This document shows, piece by piece, positions 1-11,654 of a stretch of DNA of 64,000 nucleotides. The position numbers and the translations under genes were made by a program. Position 1 is the stretch's first letter, and each line of letters begins with the position of its first letter. The notes beneath the pieces are model-generated. The model made no database searches. It was not told the DNA's origin and saw nothing but the letters and a program-made list of their open reading frames with translations. Source of the stretch: Erinaceus europaeus (lineage: Eukaryota; Chordata; Mammalia; Eulipotyphla; Erinaceidae); NCBI RefSeq assembly GCF_950295315.1, contig NC_080164.1:109512447-109576446 (forward strand). Reading direction: 5' to 3'.

Positions 1-2835
1 CCTAAAGCAACCAGAAGGACAGAAATCACTAAAGTTAGAGCAGAAATAAACAACATCGAAAATAAAAGAACCATACAAAAGATCAATGAAGCCAAATGTT
101 GGTTCTTTGAAAGATTAAACAAAATTGACAAACCCCTAGCCAGACTCACCAAACAAAAAAGAGAGAAGACTCAAATTAATAGAATTGTAAACGATACAGG
201 AGATATCACAACTGACACCACAGAAATCCAGAGAATTCTGCGAAACTTCTATAAAGAACTATATGCCACCAAGCTAGAGAATCTGGAAGAAATGGAACAA
301 ATCCTAGAAACCTATGCACTTCCAAAACTGAACCAAGAAGAACTACAAAATCTAAATGCACCAATCACAGACAAAGAAATTGAAACCGTTATTAAGAATC
401 TCCCCAACAACAAAAGTCCTGGACCAGATGGCTTCACAAACGAATTCTACAAAACTTTCAGGAAACAGTTAATACCCATACTTCTTAAGCTATTCCATAA
501 GATTGAAGAAACAGGAATACTCCCTTCCACCTTCTATGAAGCCAACATCACCCTGATACCAAAAGCTGATAGGGACAGAACAAAAAAGGAAAACTACAGA
601 CCAATATCTCTGATGAACATAGATGCCAAAATATTAAACAAGATCTTGGCCAACCGGATACAGCAACACATCAAAAAGATTGTTCATCATGACCAAGTGG
701 GATTCATCCCAGGAATGCAAGGCTGGTTCAACATCCGTAAATCAATCAATGTCATTCATCACATCAATAAAAGCAAAGCCAAAAACCACATGATTATCTC
801 AATAGATGCAGAGAAAGCCTTTGATAAAATCCAACACCCATTCATGCTCAAAACTCTACAAAAAATGGGAATAGATGGGAAATTCCTCAAGATAGTGGAG
901 TCTATATATAGCAAACCTACAGCCAACATCATACTCAATGGAGAGAAGCTGAAAGCATTCCCCCTCAGATCAGGGACTAGACAGGGCTGCCCACTGTCAC
1001 CGTTACTCTTCAACATAGTATTGGAAGTTCTTGCCATAGCAATCAGGCAAGAGAAAGAAATCAAAGGGATACAGATTGGAAGGGAAGAAGTCAAGCTCTC
1101 ACTATTTGCAGATGATATGATAGTATACATAGAAAGACCTAAAGAATCCAGTAGAAAATTACTGGAAGTTGTTAGGCAATATAGCAAGGTATCAGGCTAC
1201 AAAATCAATGTACAAAAATCAGTGGCATTTCTTTATGCAAACACTAAATCTGAAGAAGAAGACATCCAGAAATCACTCCCATTTACTGTTTCAGCAAAAT
1301 CAATCAAATACCTAGGAATAAAGTTGACCAAAGAAGTGAAAGACTTGTATGCTGAAAACTATGAGTCGCTACTCAAGGAGATAGAAACTGATACCAAGAA
1401 ATGGAAAGATATCCCATGCTCATGGATTGGAAGAATAAATATCATCAAAATGAACATTCTCCCCAGAGCCATATACAAATTCAATGCAATACCCATCAAA
1501 GTTCCACCAAGCTTCTTTAAGAGAATAGAACAAACACTACAATCATTTATCTGGAACCTGAAAACACCTAGAATTGCCAAAACCATCCTAAGGAAAAGAA
1601 ACAGAAATGGAGGCATCACACTCCCAGACCTTAAACTATATTATAAAGCCATCATCATCAAAACAGCATGGTACTGGAACAAAAATAGGCACACAGACCA
1701 GTGGAACAGAATTGAAAGCCCAGAAGTAAATCCCAACACCTATGGGCATCTAATCTTTGATAAGGGGGCCCAAAGGATTAAATGGAAGAAGGAGGCTCTC
1801 TTCAATAAATGGTGCTGGGAAAACTGGGTTGAAACATGCAGAAGAATGAAATTGAACCACTTTATCTCACCAGAAACAAAAATCAATTCCAAATGGATCA
1901 AAGACCTAGATGTCAGACCAGAAACAATCAAATACTTAGAGGAAAACATTGGTAAAACACTTTCCCATCTACACCTCAAGGACATCTTTGATGAATCAAA
2001 CCCAATTGCAAGGAAGACCAAAGCAGAAACAAACCAATGGGACTACATCAAATTGAAAAGCTTCTGCACATCCAAAGAAACTATTAAACAAACAGAGAGA
2101 CCCCTCACAGAATGGGAGAAGATCTTCACATGCCAGACATCAGACAAGAAACTAATCACCAAAATATATAAAGAGCTCAGCAAACTTAGCCGCAAAAAAG
2201 CAAATGACCCCATCCAAAAATGGGCAGAGGAAATGAACAAAACATTCACCACAGAGGAGATCCAAAAGGCTAACAAACATATGAAAAACTGCTCTAGGTC
2301 ACTGATTGTCAGAGAAATGCAAATTAAGACAACACTAAGATACCACCTCACTCCTGTAAGAATGGCATACATCAAAAAGGACAGCAGCAACAAATGCTGG
2401 AGAGGATGTGGGGACAGAGGAACCCTTTTACATTGCTGGTGGGAATGTAAATTGGTACAGCCTCTGTGGACAGCAGTCTGGAAAACTCTCAGAAGGCTAG
2501 ACATGGACCTTCCATATGACCCAATAATTCCTCTCCTGGGGTTATACCCCAAGGACTCCATAACACCCAACCAAAAAGAGGTGTGTACTCCTATGTTCAT
2601 AGCAGCACAATTCATAATAGCTAAAACCTGGAAGCAACCCAGGTGCCCAACAACAGATGAATGGCTGAGAAAGCTGTGGTATATATACACAATGGAATAC
2701 TATGCAGCTATCAAGAACAATGAACTCACCTTCTCTGACCCATCTTGGACAGAGCTAGAAGGAATTATGTTAAGTGGACTAAGTCAGAAAGTTAAAGATG
2801 AGTATGGGATGATCCCACTCATCAACAGAAGCTGA
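1..2835 (+). CDS. LINE-1 ORF2 protein (reverse transcriptase), partial, uninterrupted
   Basis: ORF2p nicks target DNA and reverse-transcribes LINE-1 RNA at the nick. The frame is open from base 1 to the TGA at 2833-2835, 944 residues without a stop. The first ATG visible (292) is internal, not the start. Seen in order: the RT finger motif [10 protein letters not shown] near 409-438, the RT motif [14 protein letters not shown] near 976-1017, the catalytic FADD at 1105-1116, and the C-terminal zinc-knuckle-like CX3CX7HX4C at 2395-2448. Mammalian ORF2p is about 1275 residues, so roughly 330 N-terminal residues, the endonuclease, lie upstream of the window. An unbroken frame of this length is unusual for a fossil copy and points to a young element. 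Whether the missing part is intact cannot be seen. Confidence 0.93.
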   Translation, partial: PKATRRTEITKVRAEINNIENKRTIQKINEAKCWFFERLNKIDKPLARLTKQKREKTQINRIVNDTGDITTDTTEIQRILRNFYKELYATKLENLEEMEQILETYALPKLNQEELQNLNAPITDKEIETVIKNLPNNKSPGPDGFTNEFYKTFRKQLIPILLKLFHKIEETGILPSTFYEANITLIPKADRDRTKKENYRPISLMNIDAKILNKILANRIQQHIKKIVHHDQVGFIPGMQGWFNIRKSINVIHHINKSKAKNHMIISIDAEKAFDKIQHPFMLKTLQKMGIDGKFLKIVESIYSKPTANIILNGEKLKAFPLRSGTRQGCPLSPLLFNIVLEVLAIAIRQEKEIKGIQIGREEVKLSLFADDMIVYIERPKESSRKLLEVVRQYSKVSGYKINVQKSVAFLYANTKSEEEDIQKSLPFTVSAKSIKYLGIKLTKEVKDLYAENYESLLKEIETDTKKWKDIPCSWIGRINIIKMNILPRAIYKFNAIPIKVPPSFFKRIEQTLQSFIWNLKTPRIAKTILRKRNRNGGITLPDLKLYYKAIIIKTAWYWNKNRHTDQWNRIESPEVNPNTYGHLIFDKGAQRIKWKKEALFNKWCWENWVETCRRMKLNHFISPETKINSKWIKDLDVRPETIKYLEENIGKTLSHLHLKDIFDESNPIARKTKAETNQWDYIKLKSFCTSKETIKQTERPLTEWEKIFTCQTSDKKLITKIYKELSKLSRKKANDPIQKWAEEMNKTFTTEEIQKANKHMKNCSRSLIVREMQIKTTLRYHLTPVRMAYIKKDSSNKCWRGCGDRGTLLHCWWECKLVQPLWTAVWKTLRRLDMDLPYDPIIPLLGLYPKDSITPNQKEVCTPMFIAAQFIIAKTWKQPRCPTTDEWLRKLWYIYTMEYYAAIKNNELTFSDPSWTELEGIMLSGLSQKVKDEYGMIPLINRS

Positions 2836-4165
2836 CTTAGAAGATCTGAAAGGGAAACTAAAAGCAGGACCTGATCAAATTGTAAGTAGGGCACCAAAGT
2901 AAAAACCCAGTGGTGAGGGGTAGACATGTAGCTTCCTGGGCCAGTGGGGGGTGGGAATGGGCGGGAGGGATGGGTCACGGTCCTTTGGTGATGGGAATGG
3001 TGTTTATGTACACTCCTAGCAAAATGTAGACATATAAATCAGTAGTTAATTAATATGAGAGGGGGAAATCAATTGTATGTCTCAAAGGTTCTCAAAAGAC
3101 AAACTGAATCTTTTTAATAGATAGGCAACATATTTGATATGCGGACTCTCTCAAAAGCCTAGACCAAGTAGATTAGAAGCTTCCAATAGCACAGCTATAT
3201 ACAAGATACTGGGTACTGTACAGCAAACCATAACAAAGGGACTTTTCAAAGTTAACCCAATTAACAAATAATGTGATGATAATATTAACTATTGATTGTC
3301 TTTTTGAAGCCTAAGACAGCAGGAACCTCACATCTTCACTATAGAGCCCCTACTTCCCCCAGTCCTGGCACCCATGGATAGGGCTCACTTTCCCGTATGC
3401 TTCTCCCAATCCATACCAAATAATATTGCATCCGTCGATCACAACCTAACCAAAGCAACGATTGCCATCTCAACATGCTTCACCTCAGAGTGTATCCAGA
3501 GACTTCACGTGTGGAATGACAACCCTTCAGCTTCATTACTCGGGTGAGACCTTTCCTTTTATAGTACACTCTAATTTCATCTCAGGTAGTTCACTTTCTA
3601 ACAAAGTCCCATAACCTAGACATACACCAGTTTCTGTGAGAGAGAGCGTATGCGCACACGTATCCATAAACTACTGCAAAATATATACCTGAAAGCAGGA
3701 TTACACTAGAGTTTGCAGTGAGTACCTCCCCAACACTTCCTCTCCACTATTCCAATCTTGGGATCCATGTTTGCTCAACAAATTGTTTGGCTTTGTATGT
3801 TAACTCTCTTTTCAATCACCAGGTTCCAGATGCCACCAGGATGCTGGCTAGGCTTCCCTGGATTGAAGACCCCACCAATGTGTCCTGGAGCTCAGCTTCC
3901 CCAGAGACACACCTTACTAGGGAAAGAGAGAGGCAGACTGGGAGTATGGACCGACCAGTCAACACCCATGTTCAGCGGGGAAGCAATTACAGAAGCCAGA
4001 CCCTCTACCTTCTGCAACCCTCAATGACCCTGGGTCCATGCTCCCAGAGGGCTAGAGAATGGGAAGGCTATCATGGGAGAGGGTGGGTTATGGGGATTGG
4101 GTGGTGGGAATTGTGTGGAGTTGTACCCCTCCTACCTTATGCTTTTGTTCACTAATCCTTTCTTA
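2836..4165 (+). other. LINE-1 copy 1 3' UTR
   Basis: Non-coding 3' UTR of about 1.3 kb, longer than that of copy 2. A G-rich tract lies at 2944-2972. The final segment from about 3702 is shared with copy 2 (from about 8566) and with the truncated copy at 52142. The segment 3120-3543 has a close counterpart in the reversed copy at 38639-39485. The 3' end matches the family end CCCTCCTACC followed by an AAAT-rich tail. Confidence 0.85.
3544..3815 (+). other. Intron-like segment inside the LINE-1 3' UTR
   Basis: The donor reads CGG|GTGAGACC at 3541-3551. The 3' end has a pyrimidine tract, CTCTCTTTTCAA|TCACC. Copies 8640 and 52480 have CAG where this copy has CAA, so its acceptor is mutated at 3815. 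The reversed LINE-1 3' end at 38639-39485 joins ATTACTCGG directly to TCACCAGGTTCC and so lacks exactly these 272 bases. That is the pattern of a removed GT-AG intron. Confidence 0.7.
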
Positions 4166-4185
4166 AATTAAAAATTTAAATAAAA

Positions 4186-4224
<39 letters not shown>

Positions 4225-4226
4225 AA
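4164..4226 (+). repeat. (TAAA)n tail of LINE-1 copy 1
   Basis: AAATTAAAAATTTAAATAAA, then repeated ATAA units up to the target site of LINE-1 copy 2. Confidence 0.9.
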
Positions 4227-4237
4227 TCTAGATATGG

Positions 4238-4997
4238 GGATTCGACTTCTGGAGGCGGAGCTACGAGCAGCAGATCGCTTTCTCTCCTCTCCTCTCCTCT
4301 CCTCTCCCAGATCAACTAGGAATACCAACGGAGACCACCCGGACTGAAACAAGACAGGACTAGAATGACCACAGGAACCCAGTAAATCACCCGTCAGTAC
4401 AAACACGCGTGGCTGGTGACAGAGAGGAGAGAGGGGCCTAAGGAGAGATTAAGTGACTGCTAACATTCAGCAGTTTATCAGTGGAGACACCACCTCCAGT
4501 CTGCTCCACAACAAGGGGACAGCTGAAGGGAGGAAAGGACTCCCCAGAGACTCACCAAGTGCAACTCTGAGTCTCCATTGCTACTACCCTCAGAATCTGG
4601 AGCAGCAACAGGGAGGGACACCAGGGGACAGAGATCTAACCGGGAACTCAGGAGAAGACCTATACCTCCTTGGCATAGCTGAGGGGCTGTGAAAGTCTCT
4701 TTGCATAACCATTGGATTATCTCTGCCACACCCTGCTTTATCTCTTGGTTAGGAGTCAGTGATTAAGCTAAGAAGCCTATTGATAGTTTAAAAGCCCTCA
4801 GGCATCCATAGCCTACAGGGAAGAAAAAAAAGAGGTTTTTACACCACTGAGCTTCAACTCAGGGATTGAAAAAAAACTGTTAACTTCCACCACTGTAAAC
4901 CCTTTAATTAAATTACTTAGACACAAGTCAATCCAGGCAATAGTGATCAATAATTTGAAAAGTACTGATAAAGGGAACTCATAACATAATATATAAA
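4238..4997 (+). promoter_or_regulatory. LINE-1 copy 2 5' UTR (internal promoter region)
   Basis: Non-coding leader directly after the TSD, beginning GGATTCGACTTCTGGAGGCG. In LINE-1s this region holds the RNA polymerase II promoter (family knowledge). A (CTCTC)n tract lies at 4273-4308. An antisense tRNA-like stretch resembling the SINE-C head (AAAGTCTCTTTGCATAACCA) lies at 4691-4728 and also in the 5' UTR of copy 3. Confidence 0.8.
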
Positions 4998-5775
4998 ATG
5001 GTTAAAAGAACAAGAAAAAATATTGGAGACTCAAACCAGGACAGAGTCCAGCTAAAAGTTCTCCAGAGGGTGAAGCACAAAACAACGAGTTCAACATCCA
5101 AACATTAGCTAAGGAAATAATAACAGGAGTGAGTAAAGAATTTGAAAAAATCGTAATCAGAAATGCAGGAACAACAAATGAGAATATGGAAGAAAATTCT
5201 AATAATCTCATGGTTATTAGAGAGCTGAAAGCTGAAATCTCTGAGCTAAGAAGGCAACTAGCTGAACAAGCTAAAACAGTATCAGAGCAGGGCAACAAAA
5301 TAGATGAACTCCAGAAATCAGTAGAGGGCAGAGAGAATAGAATCAATGAGGCTGAAGACAGAATTAGCAAGATTGAGGATGAATTAGAGACAACTAAAAA
5401 AGAAGTAAGAGATCTCAAAAAGAGATTAAGAGATGCTGAAAACAACAACAGAGTCCTATGGGATGACTTCAAAAGAAACAATATATGCATTATTGGCTTA
5501 CCAGAGGAAGAAAGAGAAGGAGAGGAAGAAAGCATTCTCCAGGCCATAATAGCTGAAAATTTCTCTAGTCTAGACAACACCAAAGACATAAAGATTCAAG
5601 AAGCCCAGAGGGTCCCAAACAGAATTAACCCAGACCTAAAGACACCAAGACATGTCATACTTAGAATGAAAAGGAATAAGGATAAAGAAAGGATCCTCAA
5701 GGCTGCAAGAGAAAAACAAAGAGTCACCTACAAAGGAAAACCCATAAGATTAGCAGCAGACTTGTCCATACAAAA
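4998..5775 (+). pseudogene. LINE-1 ORF1 (RNA-binding chaperone), frameshifted and 3'-truncated
   Basis: ORF1p is a trimeric RNA-binding protein that coats LINE-1 RNA. The ATG is at 4998. Comparison with copy 3 shows a single-base loss near 5043, so the original frame is read through to about 5100 only in another phase; from there it is open to a chance stop at 5785. Visible parts: a heptad-rich coiled coil (ELKAEISELRRQLAEQAK onward, 5224-5450), then an RRM-like part with ICIIGLPEEE near 5485-5515, then the start of the C-terminal domain. The last residues are replaced by ORF2 sequence at the deletion junction. Confidence 0.88.
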
Positions 5776-8275
5776 AATTTTCTAGATACCTACCATCTTC
5801 CAAAACTAAGTAAAGAGGAAGTGGATAACATGAACAGGCCCATCACAGCTAATGAAATTGAAACAGTTATCAAAAATCTTCCCAAAAATAAAAGTCCTGG
5901 ACCAGATGGTTTTACAAATGAATTCTACAAAACCTTCAAAGAAGAACAAATACCTCTACTTTAAAAAGTCTTCCAGAAGACTGAAGACACTGGAATACTC
6001 CCTGCCAGCTTCTATGAGGCCAACATCACTCGATACCAAAAGCAGACAGGGACACAACCAAAAAAGAAAACTACAGACCAATATCTCTGATGAACATAGA
6101 TGCTAAAATATTGAACAAAATTCTAGCCAACCGGATACAGCAGTATATCAAAAAGATTGTTCATCATGACCAAGTGGGGTTTATCCCAGGCATGCAAGGT
6201 TGGTTTAATATACGTAAATCAATCAATGTGATCCACCACATCAACAAAAACAAGACCCAAAACCACATGGTCATATCAATAGATGCAGAGAAAGCCTTTG
6301 ACAAAATCCAACATCACTTTATGATCAAAACACTACAGAAAATGGGAATAGATGGAAAATTCCTGAAGATAGTGGAGTCTATATATAGTAAACCTACAGC
6401 CAACATCATACTCAATGGTGAAAAACTGGAAGCATTTCCACTCAGATCAGGTACTAGATAGGGCTGCCCACTATCACCATTACTATTCAACATAGTGTTG
6501 GAAGTTCTTGCAGCAGTCAGGAGCAAGGAATTAAAGGCATACAGATTGGAAGAGAAGAAGTCAAACTCTCCTTATTTGCAGATGACATGATAGTATACAT
6601 GGAAAAACCTAAGGAATCCAGCAAGAAGCTTTTGGAAATCATCAGGCAATACAGTAATGTGTCAGGCTACAAAATTAACATTCAAAAGTCAGTCGCATTC
6701 CTCTATGCAAACACTAAGCTAGAAGAAATTGAAATCCAGAAATCAGTTCCTTTTTCTATAGCAACAAAAACAATAAAATATCTAGGAGTAAACCTAACCA
6801 AAGAAGTGAAAGACTTGTATACTGAAAATTATGAGTCACTACTCAAAGAAATTGAAAAAGACACAAAGAAGTGGAAAGATATTCCATGTTCATGGGTTGG
6901 AAGAATTAACATCATCAAAATGAATATATTACCCAGAGCCATCTACAAATTTAATGCTATCCCCATCAAGATCCCAAGCACATTTTTTAGGAGAATAGAA
7001 AAAATGCTACAAATGTTTATCTGGAACCAGAAAAGACCTAGAATTGCCAAAACAATCTTGAGAAAAAAGAACAGAACCGGAGGCATCACACTGCCAGATC
7101 TCAAACTGTATTATAGAGCCATTGTCATCAAAACTGCTTGGTACTGGAACATGAACAGACACACTGACCAGTGGAATAGAATTGAGAGCCCAGAAATGAG
7201 GCCCCACACGTATGGACATCTAATCTTTGACAAAGGGGCCCAGACTATTATATGGGGAAAGCAGAGTCTCTTCAACAAATGGTGTTGGAAACAATGGGTT
7301 GAAACATGCAGAAGAATGAAACTGAATCACTGTATTTCACCGAATACAAAAGTAAATTCCAAGTGGATCAAGGACTTGGATGTTAGACCAGAAACTATCA
7401 GATACTTAGAGGAAAATATTGGAAGAACTTTTTTCCGCATAAATTTTAAAGACATTTTCAATGAAACAAATCCAATTACAAGGAAGACTAAGGCAAGTAT
7501 AAACCTATGGGACTACATCAAATTAAAAAGCTTCTTCACAGCAAAAGAAACCACTACCCAAATCAAGAGACCCCTCACAGAATGGGAGAAGATCTTTACA
7601 TGCCATACATCAGACAAGAGTTTAATAACCAACATATATAAAGAGCTTGCCAGACTCAACAACAAGACAACAAATAACCCCATCCAAAAATGGGGGGAGG
7701 ACTTGGACAGAATATTCACCACAGAAGAGATCCAAAAGGCCGAGAAACACATGAAAAAATGCTCCAAGTCTCTGATTGTCAGAGAAATGCAAATCAAGAC
7801 AACAATGAGATATCACTTCACTCCTGTGAGAATGTCACACATCAGAAAAGGTAACAGCAGCAAATGCTGGAGAGGGTGTGGGGTCAAAGGAACCCTCCTG
7901 CACTGCTGGTGGGAATGTCAATTGGTCCAACCTCTGTGGAGAACAGTCTGGAGAACTCTCAGAAGGCTAGAAATGGACCTACCCTATGACCCTGCAATTC
8001 CCCTCCTGGGGATATATCCTAAGGAACCCAACACATCGATCCAAAAAGATCTGTGTACACATATGTTCTTGGCAGCACAATTTGTAATAGCCAAAACCTG
8101 GAAGCAACCCAGGTGTCTAACAACAGATGAGTGGCTGAGAAAGTTGTGGTATATATACACAATGGAATACTACTCAGCTGTAAAAAATGGTGACTTCTCC
8201 GTTTTCAGCCGATCTTGGATGGACCTTGAAAAAATCATGTTGAGTGAAAGAAGTCAGAAACAGAAGGATGAATAA
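5776..8275 (+). pseudogene. LINE-1 ORF2, RT and C-terminal part, disrupted
   Basis: Starts inside ORF2 just upstream of the RT domain. Damage: stop near 5962 (TAA), frameshift near 6031, stop at 6459-6461 (TAG where copy 1 has CAG, in GTRQGCP), and a short indel near 6520. From 6587 the frame is open for 562 codons to the stop at 8273-8275. It includes the end of the FADD region and an intact CX3CX7HX4C motif ([18 protein letters not shown]). The C-terminus stops at KDE, earlier than in copy 1. Confidence 0.9.
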
Positions 8276-9025
8276 GGGATGATCTCACTCTCAGGCCGAA
8301 GTTGAAAAACAAGATTAGAAAAGAAAACACAAGTCGAACCTGAAATGGAATTGGAGTATTACACCAAAGTAAAAGACTCTGGGGTGGGTGGGTGGGTGGG
8401 GAGAATACAGGTCCATGAAAAATGATGAATGAAATAGTGGGGAATTTAATATTGTTAAATGGGAATCTGGGGAATGTTATGCATGTAAAAAAAAAAAGAA
8501 GTAGAAACGCAAAGCAGAAATTGACTGAGTTTGGAGTATGGCACCAAAGTAAGAAAGCAGAAGTATACTAGAGTTTGCAGTGAGTACCCTCCCTAACACT
8601 TCCTCTCCACTATTCCAAGCTTTGGGTCCATGATTGCTCAACAATTTGTTTGGCTTTGTATGTTAACTCTCTTTTCAGTCACCAGGTTCCAGATGCCATC
8701 AGGATACTTGCCAGGCTTCCCTGGATTGAAGACCCCACCAATGTGTCCTGGAGCTCACCTTCCCCAGAGACCCACCCTACTAGGGAAAGAGAGAGGCAGA
8801 CTGGGAGTATGGACCGACCAGTCAACGCCCATGTTCAGCGAGGAAGCAATTACAGAAGCCAGACCTTCTACCTTCTGCAACCCTCAATGACCCTGGGTCC
8901 ATGCTCCCAGAGGGATAGAGAATGGGAAAGCTACTGGGGAGGGGGTGGGATATGGAGATTGGGTGGTGGGAATTGTGTGGAATTGTACCCCTCCTACCCT
9001 ATGGTTTTTTTAATTAATCCTTTCT
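8276..9025 (+). other. LINE-1 copy 2 3' UTR with G-rich tract
   Basis: Non-coding. It contains a G-quadruplex-type tract of five G-runs, GGGGTGGGTGGGTGGG and onward, at 8381-8403. From about 8566 it matches the 3' UTR of copy 1. Upstream of that point the two 3' UTRs differ, so two 3' UTR subfamilies are present in the window. Confidence 0.85.
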
Positions 9026-9083
9026 TAAATAAAAAAAAAAAGCCAAAAAAAATAATAATAAAAATGGATTTACCCTATAAAAA
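9026..9083 (+). other. Probable 3' transduction at the end of LINE-1 copy 2
   Basis: After the first A-rich tail (9029-9040), non-LINE-1 sequence containing ATGGATTTACCCTAT appears. A second A run follows, and only then the 3' TSD at 9084. This order fits read-through past a weak polyadenylation site at the source locus. Confidence 0.6.
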
Positions 9084-9101
9084 AATAAAATCTAGATATG
9101 G

Positions 9102-9300
9102 CAAATAGCTCAGCTGGATAGTGTGTCTACACTGCCAATCATATGAGCAGGCTGGAGCCCAGTCCCTGCTACATGGAGGGAGCCTCTGTGATGTGGTGCA
9201 CCTCAGTCTCTCTCTGAAAAGTCTGACAGGGAACAGTGAAGCCTCAGTGAGGGCTATACCAGGTATTAGCAAGATAGGTCAAATTTTGACTAAAATAAAT
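9102..9300 (+). mobile_element. SINE-E copy
   Basis: The head CAAATAGCTCAGCTGGATAG resembles a tRNA A box. A SINE-like body and an AAATAAATAAAT tail follow. It starts right after the 3' TSD of LINE-1 copy 2. Confidence 0.55.
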
Positions 9301-9302
9301 AA

Positions 9303-9680
9303 ATGATGGACTATCTACCACGTGGAATACAACTCTGCACTCAAACAGATGATACTGTGTCCCTTGAGACAAGATGGATGGAACTGGAAGTGATTATGCT
9401 TATTGAAATTAGTATAGAGAGGTGAAATTGGAAGGCTTCACACACATGTGCAATTTAGAAAACTCAAATATATGAATTTGAAGAAGAAGGAAAAAAAAAA
9501 AAACAGAAGTAAACACACTATCTGTAAGACTTTGTCAGAACTATGATGGTTACCATTGGGAGGGGACTTCTGTGGGGCACAGAACCTTGTTGGGTGCAGT
9601 GTGGAACTCTACCCTGTATTCTTGTAATCCTAGAGACCACTATTAATCACATATTTAAAAAATGGCTTGACAAAAGAAAA
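9303..9680 (+). mobile_element. Old LINE-1 3' end
   Basis: Degenerate end of ORF2 (CACGTGGAATACAACTCTGC encodes a remnant of the WxxMEYY-type end) followed by a decayed 3' UTR and an A-rich end. No TSD found. Confidence 0.6.
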
Positions 9681-10440
<760 letters not shown>

Positions 10441-10614
10441 GTCAGAGGTGCACCTAGGGTTTCTCTAGTGGAGGTGCAGGGGATTCTCGGGGTGTCATCA
10501 CACAACTATGGGCTCTGGTTTTAAGAAGGGCCATTAGTCACTTGGAGATCCTTTAGATGGCAGAGTTCTAAAGGAATTCAGTCAAGAACTTCATCATAAG
10601 AGCCAGCCAATGGT

Positions 10615-10830
10615 AAAACCCTGCTGAGCACACGTTTGAGGGCACATGTCATCCTGCTCAAGGACTGGAAGGGGTGAGGGGTAGGAGTTGCAAGGCCCAC
10701 TTCCCACCTGCAGGGGGGATGCTTCAAAAGTAGAGAAGCAGGTCTGCAGGTGTCTCTCACTCTCCTCTACTGCCCCCTCTCCTCTCAATTTCTCTCTGTC
10801 CTATCAAATAAAGAAAAATAATAAAAGAAC
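10615..10830 (+). mobile_element. SINE-A copy
   Basis: The head is decayed. The body contains CACCTGCAGGGGGGATGCTT, AGCAGGTCTGCAGGTGTCTC and a CT-rich segment, and the tail is AATAAAGAAAAATAATAAAA. It lies about 200 bp upstream of the GRID2 acceptor in transcription terms. Confidence 0.8.
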
Positions 10831-10909
10831 TTTGTCCTTGTTGCTTACTTAGTTTTGCACAATGCCAATTATACATGAAAAAAATTGAAAGTGGTATTTG
10901 TGAATGCCA

Positions 10910-11125
10910 GTTCCCCCTGCCCCCCTTGGATAGAGACAGAGAAATCTAGAGGGAACAAGGAGGTAGAGAGAATGCACAAGAGGAAGAGAGAAGAGACTGC
11001 GACCTGCAGCATTGCTTCATCACTTATGAAGCTCTCCCCTGAAGGTGGGGACCTGGGGCTTGAACCCAGATCCTTGTACACTATAATGGGTGCACTCAAC
11101 CAGGTGCGCCACCACCTGGCCCCAT
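10910..11125 (-). mobile_element. SINE-B copy
   Basis: Reversed. The head at the right reads GTGCGCCACCACCTGGCCCC and the GA-rich body lies to the left. Confidence 0.8.
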
Positions 11126-11425
11126 AAATAACAATAAAAAGGAATGCCAGTTTTTAAAGACATGAGATTAGAATGTAAGTTGAAAATAAACTTCTGAAAG
11201 AATCAAGGCCAAATAAATTCAATTTGTGAAGGTCAGTTATAATTGATCCAGTCTTTTACTCTATATTTTAGGCACTTTTTGTATAACATTCTCTGTATTC
11301 GAACTGTATTATAGACTGTTTTGTGTAGTTCTTCAAAAGTAGAAAGGAAAATTTAGATGAAATTTTATGAATGCTGAGCATTACTATAGTAATGACATGC
11401 CCATAAGCACAAATACATACAAATC
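11126..11425. other. Unique intron sequence
   Basis: AT-rich, no recognisable feature. Confidence 0.6.
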
Positions 11426-11436
11426 AAAATAGATCA

Positions 11437-11643
11437 GGGCCAGGTGGTGGCACACCTGCTTAAGTGTACCCATTACAGTGCACAAGGACCCAGGTTCAAG
11501 CTCATGGTCCCCACTTTCTGAGGGAAAGCTTCATAAGTGGTGAATCAGGGCTACAGGTATGTCTGTCTGTCTCTTTCCCTATCTCCCCCTCCCTTCTTAA
11601 TTTCTCTCTAATAAGTAAATTTTTAAAACAAACAAAAACAATT
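11437..11643 (+). mobile_element. SINE-B copy with TSD
   Basis: GGGCCAGGTGGTGGCACACC head, CT-rich body and A-rich tail. An 11-bp TSD, AAAATAGATCA, lies at 11426-11436 and 11644-11654. Confidence 0.92.
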
Positions 11644-11654
11644 AAAATAGATCA

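Larger units (their letters stand above)
1..4219 (+). mobile_element. LINE-1 copy 1, 3' two thirds (5' end outside window)
   Basis: Autonomous non-LTR retrotransposon. The window opens inside ORF2. The open frame ends at 2835, a 1.3-kb 3' UTR follows, and the element ends in an AAAT-rich tail up to about 4219. The sequence after the tail is the target site used by LINE-1 copy 2, so copy 2 is the younger insertion. The element runs antisense to the GRID2 exon. Its own TSD cannot be checked because the 5' end is not in the window. Confidence 0.95.
4238..9083 (+). mobile_element. LINE-1 copy 2, 5'-complete with internal deletion
   Basis: The element is bounded by an 18-bp TSD, AATAAAATCTAGATATGG, at 4220-4237 and 9084-9101. 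It contains a 5' UTR (4238-4997), ORF1 (4998-5775), an internal deletion junction near 5776, the 3' part of ORF2 (to 8275) and the 3' UTR. Compared with copy 3 in this window, about 1.54 kb is missing: the last residues of ORF1, the spacer, and the endonuclease part of ORF2. Both ORFs carry frameshifts or stops, so the copy is dead. Confidence 0.95.

Noticed and set aside
759..2690. Several minus-strand open frames across LINE-1 copy 1 (up to 215 codons)
   Set aside because: Antisense shadows of the intact ORF2 frame.
3718..4155. Open frames of 89-152 codons repeated at 3718, 8630, 38790 and 52447
   Set aside because: They recur in every LINE-1 3' UTR copy, in different lengths and with no known domain; chance open frames in a G/C-rich 3' UTR.
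5765..5790. LINE-1 copy 2 deletion read as splicing
   Set aside because: No GT donor on the ORF1 side and no AG acceptor on the ORF2 side when compared with copy 3.
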